A stretch of DNA of 64,000 nt from Limonium bicolor (GCA_023374045.1 CM041783.1:119413503-119477502); one strand, 5' to 3'; counted from the stretch's first letter, positions 37,383 through 48,785 are shown. A program made the numbers and translations. The notes: generated by a model not told the origin, from the letters alone.

Positions 37383-37770
37383 CGACCGAACTTGCGACCG
37401 ATCTTGCAAGTTCGGTCCAAGTCAGTAGCCTAACTCGGTGTGAAAATTCCAGGGCCGACGACCTTGCAAGTCCGGTCCCAAGGTCGGTCCATTCCCAGTG
37501 AGTTACTTAACGGAAAATTTTAGCCCGACCGACCTTGCAAGTCCGTTGCAAGGTCGGTCCTTCAGTAGTTACAAGACGAAATTTTTCTGGCCGACTGAAC
37601 TTGCAAGTCCGGTCGCAAGTTCGGTCCATTCCAGAAGGTTACTGACGAGAATTTTTCTGGTCCGACCGATCTTGCAAGTCCGGTCGCAAGTTCGGTCCAT
37701 TCCAGAAGCGTTCCCGTCTTTGTAAATCTGGGCTCGACCGAACTTGCAAGTCCGGTCGCAAGTTCGGTCC
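37383..37770. repeat. Six-unit hairpin array in E5 LTR
   Basis: Units at 37383-37418, 37453-37490, 37524-37560, 37590-37627, 37660-37698 and 37735-37770, spaced 66-75 bp. Typical plan: GACCGAACTTGC, then AAGTCCGGTC, then GCAAGTTCGGTCC. The first arm can pair with the last and, imperfectly, with the middle. Unit 3 and unit 2 use GACCTTGC/GCAAGGTC-type arms, so both sides of the stem have changed together. Confidence 0.92.
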
Positions 37771-39964
37771 GCCAGTAGATTTGCATTTTTGTTTCTGTTT
37801 TCAGTCCTCTCTTTTACCCATTACTTCCCCATTATTCCTACACTTATCCACATGTTTTACCACTAAATAAGCCTCTTAATACACCTTAGTTCATCCACAA
37901 TTCCTTACTCATTCCTAAATCCACATACACAATTTCTCTCACTTTCTTTCAACACTTACAATAGTTTTCTTTCCTCTTATGCTACAGATTTTCATACTTC
38001 ATTCTACCATCCATTACTTCTCAACCAATGCCACCATTAGCATTCCAAAATACATTTCCAAGCCATTGCAATACCTATACCCAAGTCCGACACTCTTTTT
38101 ACCCATTCTTACACACTAATCTTTCCTAACTTCTCCAATGCATATTAATACACCTTGCTACAGATTTTATACTTCTTACTCCTCATACTACCACTACCAT
38201 TCTATAGCTACTAAACATCTCTACTAACTCCAATACACACCTTAGTTTTCCATTTACCAAGTCATCCATACATATACCTATTCCTACCAAAATTTGGCCA
38301 TAGCTCATCTACTTTTCTTACTTGGCCACACATACCAATCTCACCAAATCATTCCTACACTAGCCACACCCATACAGGGTCCTACCAGCAATCAAACAAA
38401 ACACACACCATCCTAATACACCAATACTCCATCAAACATCAATACTAATACTCCTACAAAACCCATTTGGCTCCAAGGCCTACAATTCACATACTAATTT
38501 CACAAATACCCCAAACTTCCTCACAAATACTCGAACTCCCAATACTACAATACCAATGCAAGATTTTGGGTTCTTTAGTTAGTTTGCCCATTCCCATTAG
38601 TCTAATGCATCAAAATTAACATTAGTAAAGAGCCCTTACCTTGAGCTTATAATTCCTTCTTTTCTTTCTCATTTCTCCTCCTTCTTCTTTCTTGCCCAAA
38701 TCGGCCATGGGGGGAATGGAGTTGCCAAACTCCATTCCCATCACCCAATGAACACAAAACGCTACAATTAATATACTAACCCTTAAATTAATGTCAATTC
38801 CTTGAAGTGTTTGAAATGAAATTTCTAGGGTTTACCTTTAGAGAGTTTTAGAAGGGGTTTTAGCCCTTGGTTCAAGAAGGTGAGTCCACCACCATTGCTA
38901 GGTTGATATTTTGATCAAAAGAGAGAGAGAAAACAAGCATTACACAAGGGTAAAAATCGGTTATGAAGGGAGATGAAGAAAACTGAGTTTTTCATGTAGA
39001 TTTTTACCTTGTTGGAAAGAGGAGACTCCAAGCTCCATAATGGTGTGATTTTCTCTTCAAATGGGGAAAAACCCATGGAGATGAAACTCATCCTTTTGAA
39101 TTTTGAAAGAGGGAAATGTAGAGGAGGATGAGGGGATTACAATATGTGATTATTTTTGAGTTTGGAGCTTACATGAGGAGGAAGCATGAGGTTGAAGGAG
39201 GGAAGCCATTAGAGCTTCTTGTGGAGCTCCAAAATCGAAGCAGCAGAAGCAGAAGAGATAGGGAGAGAGAAATCGATGGGGGGAAGAGGAAAGAGAGAGA
39301 TGAGTGAGTTGTGAGAGTGAGGTGAGAGGAAGGTAAATAAAGTAGTTTTTACTTATTGTTTCTTTGCTTTTTGGCTCTCTTATTTAGTTAGCTAGTTACA
39401 TGTGGTGTGTGAGGGAGTTATTTTACTGATAAACCGGCCCCCTACAGTTATACCAGCTGGAGCGTTTTTTCGTCTTTACAGAAAACGCTCGTTATTTTAC
39501 CCGGTTTAGGTACTGTTCACTAACCGGGTCCGTTTCCGGAATTTTCTCGTTTCTTTATTTTTTTATTGGTTATTAAGCTTCCATAAATGCTTAATAATAT
39601 TTTTAATGATTTATAATTCTACGGGTTCGTCTGACCACTTAAAATCACGTTTCCGGGTTTTCTCGAAACCGCGCGTTAAAGCCCTATTAGCGTTTTAGTA
39701 CATTATTTGGATCCGTTTTCTTCGGGAGCTATTCCCATATATTATTTAGGTCTTATTAAACCTTTGGAATCCATATAATACGCTACACGAGGTCTCATAC
39801 CTCCTATGGTTATTTTTAACGCTTATTTAGCGTTTTCCGTTTTTTAAGCGTTTCTTTATTTCTTTTTAGATTTATTCTCCTTACCAATATTAATTAGGTA
39901 CCATTATGCCCTTAAATATGTATTAGTTAATTTTAATCCTTATGTCTAAGTTCGGGGTATTTCA

Positions 39965-39977
39965 ATCTACCCCCTTA
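39965..39977 (-). promoter_or_regulatory. Polypurine tract (E5)
   Basis: On the minus strand TAAGGGGGTAGAT lies directly before the LTR start TGAAATACCCC, the expected plus-strand primer site of a Ty3/gypsy element. Confidence 0.82.
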
Positions 39978-42455
39978 GGAACTTTGTCTCAAAGTTGTTC
40001 GAGATTATGGGTTTACAATGCTTACTCATTCTACGTGTCTAATACCAAAGCCATACCTTCTTCCTCTTACCATCCCAAATCCGTTACTCCAGGTTCCTAC
40101 ATACTATACCATACCATACCATACTAGTGCACAATAATCACTCCATCACATTACTACCGACCATCCGGTTCCTCATTACCAATTTATACATACATACAAT
40201 GCAAGGCTATTCCCAAAGCAATGCAATCCACATTCCAATCCCGTAGGCGCTCAGGTCATCTAGACACGGGACTCCTCTATGTCCCGCCGCCCTTGGAATA
40301 ATACCACATACTACCTTACTATCTTCTTCGGTACTCACTCTAACACATCCTCATTCTCCATACTAAAAGAAATTCTTCCACCACTACTAATTAAAACTCT
40401 AAAACATACAACTCCATATTCCAATTTATATTCATTACTTCTATCCTATGTGTGATTCTTGTGACCACTTGAGGGGAGCTTCAAGAGTCTTCGACCCTGA
40501 TGTGATCAGCATCAGTGTTGAACTATCTTTCCACTCCAATTTGTGTTCGGTTTCCCTTGATCTGATTAGGATCAAGTTTGACTTCCCACATCAGGTTCAA
40601 CCAAACAAATAATTTAATTGTTTTCATTTCTATCTTTTTATTCTTTCTAGTCGTGATTACAATCCATACATCTTCAAAGGGTGGAATCAATCCATCAATC
40701 ATCCTCACTCTACTTCCCAAATGCTTTACTCCGTGGTTCAATACCTAAATGCTCACTTCATCGACTGTTACTACTTCCATTCATTACTCACTCACATCTC
40801 CATATTCTAACTAGGGAATACTACACTTATAAGATTTAGTTGACTTCAATTGTTTCAAATATTTTACTTACGATTCCACTACTCATAAACTTCATTCATC
40901 TACTATCCTCCTTCATTTCGTACTACTTCTTCAAAGGTTGCAATACTCGTGGAGCTCCGTCCACTACCATTATTTTTCTTTTACTAATACTCTACATTGG
41001 TGTACAAGATGGGTATACTCCTCCTATGGTATTTGCATGTCTAATGCCTAATTACCATAATTACAGTGTGAATGAGTACTTATGTTTATTTAACATAGTA
41101 TCAATCATCAATTTGGTTCTCATTTGTGCTATGCACATTATGGTTTATGTGTTTTATTCACGAAACTTACATTAAGCGGTTTCGCTCTACCCCCCTTAAA
41201 AGGGATTACGCCCATGTAATCTACCATATGTTATTATTATTAAACATGGTTTAATCGTTTGGGCAAACTGAAGCGTTTAGCTTCACTACCGTATACTATA
41301 CAATATGCTCTGGTCAAAGGGTCTTAACCGTACCAATGGTTTAGTCTTTGCACCAAGAGTTCCTATATGAGTTTACTTAACTCATACTTAATTCGGTTCT
41401 AGCCTGACCGGCTTCAAGGCATTAATAGCCGTTCTATTATACTTACTAGGTATATTTTCTCCTAGTTAGGGTCCACTAGCTTCTGCTGCGCGACCCTGAT
41501 AGCTTGGGTTACTACCCTTCGTGTTATCCTTAATGTGCTATTCATCACCTTTTTATCCGTCTATTATGGAAAGGTTTTACTAGACAAATGCGGTATTCTT
41601 TTACCGTGGTTGAACTCAATGAGTTAAGATTTATAACCAGCTCTCTGGTAATCTACTCCACATGCTATTTATGCTTCCATGATTATTCATTAAGCTCCTC
41701 CGACTTATTGTCGGGCGAGGTTAGTCCTACTTAGTTGTATACTTCCTCTGTTGTCAATAGCTTTGAATTATACCAGTTCTCCTGGTTCAGTACAAATGTT
41801 CTTTACTGTATGACCTGCATTTCTATGCGTCGGTCCTAGTGACTTCCTTGTATCTCCTTTCACCTTAACTCCAATGGAATTCACATCCTGTGATTACTAG
41901 TGTGTTGTATCCTCTTCGTGCTTCTTTGGCCTTAGGCCGCACTGTATGTTGCTAAGCTTGCTTGACTGGCTTATGCCATGTTTGTGGTGAAAGGAAGGAT
42001 TTACTATGGTTTACATTCCCATATCCCTGAGCCATCTCATTAGATCATTAGCTGAACAAGTGCAATGCAAAACACTCAGTCATACAGTGCAGAGGTAAAC
42101 GCTTACAGTAAGTCACTTATGTGATAGGAAAGAATATTTGTGTGTCATCTCATACTTATACTCCGTGTCATTGCTTAACTACTTCCTCATAGCGGTCGCC
42201 TGTTGCGTACCGTATTCTTACTCATTGTACAACATTGCTTTTACTGTTTCTATTACTGTGGTAGTTCCTTTTTACTTAGTGACATTGTCATTGGCACCAT
42301 TTCCTTATGGTGTAAATACACTAGGAGTTTCCTGTGTTTTGTGGTATGACGGTTGTTGTAGCATACGACAATCTTATAATCTTCCAATGTGGAGAGTTTT
42401 ATTCCACCTAGGTTTTATGTGTAGGTTAACTTACCTCACATTCTATCATCATTTG
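39978..42455 (-). other. E5 interior, non-coding, truncated
   Basis: About 2.5 kb between the E5 polypurine tract and the first LTR of the array. No gag or pol motif was found on either strand. The two longer plus-strand ORFs (40840-41175, 42138-42530) are hydrophobic by base composition and resemble no family. A second purine-run motif (AAGGGGGGTAGAGCG on the minus strand, about 41183-41198) may be a decayed element end. No PBS was found. Confidence 0.4.
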
Positions 42456-43473
42456 TGTTATGCCCAGATTTTTTTTTATTTTCTTTCTGATTCGCAAAGG
42501 GAGCTTGTATTGATTCTGATGTTATATTAATAGGCTATAACATTCCATTAATATTATCAAGTTGGCTTTGAGGAAGGAGGGCTAGAATAGTCATCCCTTA
42601 TTTATTTAGTCATTTGTGAAGAAGAGGAATTAATTACCCCATTATAATATTTCTCCCCTTCTCTCGTTGTAATTCACTTTTTATATTTTTTTCCCTTCCA
42701 CTTCTGACATCCATTCACGACGGTTTCCTCCTGCCTCCCAACTCTCGCTCTACATGTCATCTCTCTCCCTTTGCAAATCTTTCCATCTTCATCTCTTCTC
42801 CAATTGTCTTCCATAATTAAACATTGAATCTGCTGGTGGAATCTCGTTCGTCTATCAGCCGTCCATCAGGTTTGGTTTGTAAATTCCAGTTCCATTCTTT
42901 GTTAAGTTCTCCCTCTACCTCTAATAACTTTTATTTTGGAATTTCGGGATTGCTCGGTCCGAGGGTTCGTGGATTCGAGTGGGGATTTGAAGAGTCTGAT
43001 GGTTAGGGTCCGCAGAGATAGCGTTGCTTCGGATGTGAGGTAGGTGGTGGATTCGGTTGTGTGTGTTCACCCACGGGGGTTTCGAGAAATGTTTCCGTAT
43101 ATGTTTATTTGACTCTCTGATTTGTGGTGATTTGGGTGATTTCTGATTTGCGTTTTAAGGTGTTAAAACCCCGTGGGTAGTATTTTGATTCGTATATTTT
43201 GGGTATGTAAGTATTGCTTTGACTATGGTGAATTTACATCTGTAAATTCCCTCTGTTTTGTGAATTCTGAGTGCCGCGATTTGGGTTTTATAAGGATTGT
43301 TCATGGATTTGTGCGTGAGTTTTAATGCGTTGTAATTGCGTTTTTGAGTGGCTGAAACCCATGGTTTCTCTGTGTTTATGTCTGATTTGGTGTGGGTAAT
43401 ACTTTGGTATAGATTTGTGAAGTTTTGGTATTGTTTCTGATCTGTTCGTAGCCTCTGTTCTGCTGATTTTGTG

Positions 43474-43753
43474 CTGTCCGAACTTCGTCCGAACTTCGAA
43501 GTTCGGACAGCATGTTTTGAGCTTCTGTATTTTCGCATTCGGGGTGTGTCCGAACTTCAGTCCGAACTTTGAAGTTCGGACACCCCGTTTTTCTGAAATC
43601 TCCGAGCTTCGAAGCTCGGACGTCCCGCGTAACTCTTTCCGAAAAACCGTCCGAACATCAGTCCGAACTTCGATGTTCGGACACTGTGATTTCTCTGCAG
43701 TATTTGTTCTCGGCATCTGTCCGAACTTGCAAGGTCGGACGCAAGTTCGGACA
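43474..43753. repeat. Five-unit hairpin array in array LTR 1
   Basis: Units at 43474-43510, 43543-43584, 43600-43622, 43649-43682 and 43719-43753. Units 1, 2 and 4 have two tandem GTCCGAACNTC-type left arms competing for one right arm (GAAGTTCGGAC or GATGTTCGGAC). Unit 3 is a simple palindrome of TCCGAGCTTC/GAAGCTCGGA. Unit 5 has TGTCCGAACTTGC against GCAAGTTCGGACA. Equivalent arrays lie at 47360-47625, 51224-51490, 55095-55374 and 58984-59264. Confidence 0.93.
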
Positions 43754-44794
43754 TGCCTCTGTTTTTGGCATAACTCCTTGTTTGAGCTCCGTTTTGAGTG
43801 CCGTTTGCGGCGTTGGATTTCTTTCTCGAGTACTACCTGTTCTGATATGTTTTGGCACATGTATATGTGTACTTTAATTTGAAAGCATTTGATAAGCCTT
43901 TGAACTCTGATTTGCTCAGAAAGAGTGTTCGAGCTTCTACGCTTCTGTCTGCTATCTGTGATTTATAGTCAGTATATGACTTTTGTTTTGATAAGGGCTT
44001 ATGATCCGTTTGATGTGCTTTGGCCCTCTGTTCTATTCTGTTAAAGGCTTCTGCTTCGTTTTGTAAAGCTTCTGTTTTGGGACCTAGATGTTTAGCTTCT
44101 GAGCCTTGGATAGGGTCGGGCTGTCCCGTAGCATGCTGCGCAGGAATTCCTTCTGTTTTTCCCTTGGGTTCCCTCCTGTTATATCTCTCAGGGTCCCTTG
44201 GATTTTAGTGACCGACGGGTCCATAGCTGTCTCTACGGCTTCTGTTGTGGGATCTTCGGATCCATAGGACGTTATATGAGTCCTTCTGATGTGTCAGCTG
44301 GTGTCTAGTGTCCCACCTCTGTTTTGATTGAGCTTCTGTTATGAACTTTTGAGTTTGTGATTTGCTTTGCTCTGGTTTAAGACTTCTGTTCAGTTTACTC
44401 AGATTCTGCTTCTCTACTCTGATTTGACCAACTTCTGTTTCGGTTCTGACCTGTCACTCCTCTGATTTGAGAAAGCTTCATTCTCTTTCTGATTTCTGTT
44501 ACGCTTCCAGTCTGATTTGCTAAGCTTATGTATTAGTACGCGATTATGTTCAGTATATGTTTTGAGCATGCTCAGCTGATGAAGTTTATCACCTGCTGAG
44601 CTATAGTTTGGCTCACCCCTATTTCCGTCTGATTTGCAGGTCTAAGTTTCCTTTGAAGACTCCGCTCTGCTTTCTGCTTGTTTTGCTCCGTATTTGTAGC
44701 TGTGGCTTAAGGCCCTTGTAGTTTGATTACGTTATGTAATGTAGTTTGACTACTGTATGTAATGTCAGATAGACCATGTAATCTGTTCTCAGTT

Positions 44795-44800
44795 AATAAA
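44795..44800 (+). terminator. Poly(A) signal AATAAA in array LTR
   Basis: AATAAA about 115 bp before the LTR end, a plausible polyadenylation signal. Conserved in LTR 5 (60305-60310), missing in LTR 4. Confidence 0.5.
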
Positions 44801-44917
44801 GGTGTACTTTGTTTCAGCTTTGGGTTTCGTATGTTAGAGCCTTGCGTTATTAGGTAATAGATACGCGGCGTGTAACGTCCCTAACTCCTAGGGTGGTTGT
44901 GGGGTCGTTACATTTAG

Positions 44918-44929
44918 TGGTATCAGAGC
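44918..44929 (+). promoter_or_regulatory. PBS of array interior 1
   Basis: TGGTATCAGAGC, complementary to the initiator tRNA-Met 3' end, 5 nt after LTR 1. Confidence 0.95.
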
Positions 44930-46309
44930 CAGGTTTGGCTTTCTTTGGGTTTGTGGGTGTCTGCATGCCTACGCTTCCGTGTCCTTACCTGTATTGCTGT
45001 GTATTGCCTGCTGCGTGATTTGGCTGTGTTGTTTGTTATATGATTTGCTTGTTACTTGAGTCTATTGAGTGCGTGCTCTGTGGTCGTCCACTATCAGAGT
45101 AGCGCAACGGAAGCGTAGTGTCTGATTGTCTGTGCTTTTTGTGCTTGAGTCTGAATACGAGGGAGTCGGGTCCTTTGGAAAAGGATGACCGAATGCAGTT
45201 TTGGTTTGTTAGAGTTGTGTGCTGGCGACGTGGGTTTGTGTTGTGTTCTGGGACGTGAGTTAGTGCGTCGTGATCGAGCTGTGAGATGTGTGTGGAGCAG
45301 ATGAGTTTGGCTAAGGTGATGAGTTGTATGATGGGTGTTTAGGAGTGCTTCAGCGTGTGTTCTGGAGTGTAGGTTGTGCTGTAATTCTGAGTGGGTTGTG
45401 GTGTGAGCTTAGCCTGTGAAGTTCTGCGTTTGGGTGAGAATCTTAGCTCAGTGTTTTGAGTTGTGTGATGGGTGCTTCAGTGTGTGTTTCAGAGGTGTGG
45501 AGCTTTGGTTCTGGGTGGCTTGAGGTGTGTGTTTGAGGGATTTGTTTGGTTGGTCCCTTGTAGAGGGACATCTTCTGAGAGAGTTGAGCGTTCCTTCTGT
45601 GTCTCTAGGCTGAGCTTTAGTATAATCCTCTATTTTGTCCCTTCAGTTTGTCAGTCAGCAACAGTGTGAGTGCTGCTCTAGGCCTTCAAGCTTTGCCTTC
45701 TGTGATCTTGTGTTTCGCTCATTTTGATAGTGAATCTGCCTGTAGGGTTGTGTGTTAGCTCAAGCGAGGTGAACTTTTAGACGAGTGGTCATCTTTTATG
45801 TGCTTCCTGAGCCTTCGTGCTTACTTCAGTAATCATCTGTTTCGCTTCTTTTGTCAGTGAGCCAGCCAGTAAACTCTGAGTGCTAGCTCTTTGAGGATAG
45901 AGCTTTTGAAATGAGTAAGTGTTGTTCCTGTGCCTACAAATCAGCCATCAGTAATCTTGTGCTTAGTTCCTCTGGCAGTGTGTTCGGTGTGTCAGCTCAT
46001 GTGTGGTAAAAGCTTCTGAGCTATGTCAGCGTTCCTTCTGTGTCTTTGTGTTGCGCCTTCAGTGATGTTCTGCTTTGCTTCTTCTATCATCGAATCAGTT
46101 AGTGTATTCTGAGTGATAGCTTTGGGAGTGTTCTCTCGGTGCCTTAGAGCTATGTGTTAGTAATCATCTTCATGTTCTTCTGTCAGTCAATCAGTAGTGA
46201 GTTCGTTTCTGAGCATTAGCTCTAGGTTCGTGTTCGTAGTGTTCCTACTTTTGAAGTGTATCTGCTAGTATTCTGGGTTTCGTCGAATTTCGAGGACGAA
46301 ATTCTTTTT

Positions 46310-46322
46310 AAGGGGGGTAAGA
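46310..46322 (+). promoter_or_regulatory. Polypurine tract before LTR 2
   Basis: AAGGGGGGTAAGA immediately before TGTTATGCCCC. Confidence 0.9.
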
Positions 46323-48785
46323 TGTTATGCCCCAGATTTTTTTTTTTTTTTTTTATTATTTTCTTTCTGATTCGCAAAGGGAGCTTGTATTGATTCTGAT
46401 GTTATATTAATAGGCTATAACATTCCATTAATATTATCAAGTTGGCTTTGAGGAAGGAGGGCTAGAATAGTCATCCCTTATTTATTTAGTCATTTGTGAA
46501 GAAGAGGAATTAATTACCCCATTATAATATTTCTCCCCTTCTCTCGTTGTAATTCACTTTTTATATTTTTTTCCCCTTCCACTTCTGACATCCATTCACG
46601 ACGGTTTCCTCCTGCCTCCCAACTCTCGCTCTACATGTCATCTCTCTCCCTTTGCAAATCTTTCCATCTTCATCTCTTCTCCAATTGTCTTCCATAATTA
46701 AACATTGAATCTGCTGGTGGAATCTCGTTCGTCTATCAGCCGTCCATCAGGTTTGGTTTGTAAATTCCAGTTCCATCCTTTGTTAAGTTCTCCCTCTACC
46801 TCTAATAGCTTTTATTTTGGAATTTCGGGATTGCTCGGTCCGAGGGTTCGTGGATTCGAGTGGGGATTTGAAGAGTCTGATGGTTAGGGTCCGCAGAGAT
46901 AGCGTTGCTTCGGATGTGAGGTAGGTGGTAGATGGATTCGGTTGTGTGTGTTCACCCACGGGGGTTTCGAGAAATGTTTCCGTATATGTTTATTTGACTC
47001 TCTGATTTGTGGTGATTTGGGTGATTTCTGATTTGCGTTTTAAGGTGTTAAAACCCCGTGGGTAGTATTTTGATTCGTATATTTTGGGTATGTAAGTATT
47101 GCTTTGACAATGGTGAATTTACATCTGTAAATTCCCTCTGTTTTGTGAATTCTGAGTGCCGCTGATTTGGGTTTTATAAGGATTGTTCATGGATTTGTGC
47201 GTGAGTTTTAATGCGTTGTAATTGCGTTTTTGAGTGGCTGAAACCCCATGGTTTCTCTGTTTTATGTCTGATTTGGTGTGGGTAATACTTTGGTATAGAT
47301 TTGTGAAGTTTTGGTATTGTTTCTGATCTGTTCGTAGCCTCTGTTCTGCTGATTTTGTGCTGTCCGAACTTTGAAGTTCGGACAGCATGTTTTGAGCTTC
47401 TGTATTTTCGCGGGGGTGTGTCCGAACTTCAGTCCGAACTTTGAAGTTCGGACACCCCGTTTTTCTGAAATCTCCGAGCTTCGAAGCTCGGACGTCCCGC
47501 GTAACTCTTTCCGAAAAACCGTCCGAACATCAGTCCGAACTTCGATGTTCGGACACTGTGATTTCTCTGCAGTATTTGTTCTCGGCATCTGTCCGAACTT
47601 GCAAGGTCGGACGCAAGTTCGGACATGCCTCTGTTTTTGGCATAACTCCTTTGTTTGAGCTCCGTTTTGAGTGCCGTTTGCGGCGTTGGATTTCTTTTCT
47701 CGAGTACTACCTGTTCTGATATGTTTTGGCACATGTATATGTGTACTTTAATTTGAAAGCATTTGATAAGCCTTTGAACTCTGATTTGCTCAGAAAGAGT
47801 GTTCGAGCTTCTACGCTTCTGTCTGCTATCTGTGATTTATAGTCAGTATATGACTTTTGTTTTGATAAGGGCTTATGATCCGTTTGATGTGCTTTGGCCC
47901 TCTGTTCTATTCTGTTAAAGGCTTCTGCTTCGTTTTGTAAAGCTTCTGTTTTGGGACCTAGATGTTTAGCTTCTGAGCCTTGGATAGTCGGGTCGGGCTG
48001 TCCCGTAGCATGCTGCGCAGGAATTCCTTCTTTTTTCCCTTGGGTTCCCTCCTGTTATATCTCTCAGGGTCCCTTGGATGTTTAGTGACCGACGGGTCCA
48101 TAGCTGTCTCTACGGCTTCTGTTGTGGGATCTTCGGATCCATAGGACGTTATATGAGTCCTTCTGATGTGTCAGCTGGTGTCTAGTGTCCCACCTCTGTT
48201 TTGATTGAGCTTCTGTTATGAACTTTTGAGTTTGTGATTTGCTTTGCTCTGGTTTAAGACTTCTGTTCAGTTTACTCAGATTCTGCTTCTCTACTCTGAT
48301 TTGACCAACTTCTGTTTCGGTTCTGACCTGTCACTCCTCTGATTTGAGAAAGCTTCATTCTCTTTCTGATTTCTGTTACGCTTCCAGTCTGATTTGCTAA
48401 GCTTATGTATTAGTACGCGATTATGTTCAGTATATGTTTTGAGCATGCTCAGCTGATGAAGTTTATCACCTGCTGAGCTATAGTTTGGCTCACCCCTATT
48501 TCCGTCTGATTTGCAGGTTAAGTTTCCTTTGAAGACTCCGCTCTGCTTTCTGCTTTGTCTTTTGCTCCGTATTTGTAGCTGTGGCTTAAGGCCCTTGTAG
48601 TTTGATTACGTTATGTAATGTGTTTGACTACTGTATGTAATGTCAGATAGACCATGTAATCTGTTCTCAGTTAATAAAGGTGTACTTTGTTTCAGCTTTG
48701 GGTTTCGTATGTTAGAGCCTTGCGTTATTAGGTAATAGATACGCGGCGTGTAACGTCCCTAACTCCTAGGGTGGTTGTCGTTACA
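46323..48785 (+). repeat. Array LTR 2
   Basis: 2463 bp, TGTTATGCCCC to GTCGTTACA. The terminal GGGG present in other copies is deleted. Hairpin unit 1 is shortened to one left arm (47360). Otherwise organised like LTR 1. Confidence 0.9.

Larger units (their letters stand above)
35654..39964 (-). repeat. 3' LTR of element E5
   Basis: Plus strand runs TGTAACACCCT to GGGGTATTTCA, about 4.3 kb. A polypurine tract lies immediately outside the right end, and no PBS lies outside the left end, so this is a 3' LTR of a minus-strand element whose interior extends to the right. It holds a TA microsatellite (37205-37328) and six hairpin units (37383-37770). The right ~930 bp match the beginning of E4 in inverted orientation. 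Left and right flanks (AAGCC, ATCTA) do not match, as expected for one LTR of a full element. Confidence 0.75.
42456..44912 (+). repeat. Array LTR 1
   Basis: Starts TGTTATGCCC and ends GGGGTCGTTACA. Contains a poly-T tract, an ATTATAATAT TATA-like motif (42641-42650), five hairpin units (43474-43753), a TTCTG-rich section (43900-44640) and AATAAA (44795-44800). Variant state at the 5' end (TCCATTCTTT, CTAATAACTT) matches LTR 5, not LTRs 2-4. Confidence 0.9.
44913..46322 (+). other. Array interior 1, non-coding
   Basis: 1410 bp with PBS at 44918-44929 and polypurine tract at 46310-46322. The plus strand is G/T-rich with no supported ORF. The second half (about 45590-46250) consists of degenerate repeats of roughly 130 bp. 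The last 40 bp keep the Ty3/gypsy pol 3'-end relic TTCGAGGACGAAATTC. Confidence 0.85.

Noticed and set aside
40840..41175. Hydrophobic 111-codon ORF
   Set aside because: Same compositional explanation, inside the E5 interior, with no gene structure.
42138..42530. Hydrophobic 130-codon ORF resembling a membrane protein
   Set aside because: T-rich plus-strand sequence gives hydrophobic residues by composition. It lies in a retrotransposon interior and lacks a recognisable domain.
42824..43006. A 60-codon ORF repeated in the array LTRs (also 46705, 50568, 58327)
   Set aside because: It begins at TTG rather than ATG, is repeated only because the LTR is repeated, and is broken in LTR 4. No family resemblance.
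43474..43753. CRISPR-like spaced palindromic repeats
   Set aside because: Units are inside plant LTRs, vary in arm sequence, have conserved rather than unique spacers between LTR copies, and there are no cas genes.
43469..43882. ORFs on both strands rich in VRTSKFG/CPNF repeats, in every array LTR, and similar ones at 2702-3170 and 37498-37786
   Set aside because: They are translations of the palindromic hairpin units, readable in several frames and both strands. The structure is in the DNA/RNA, not a protein.
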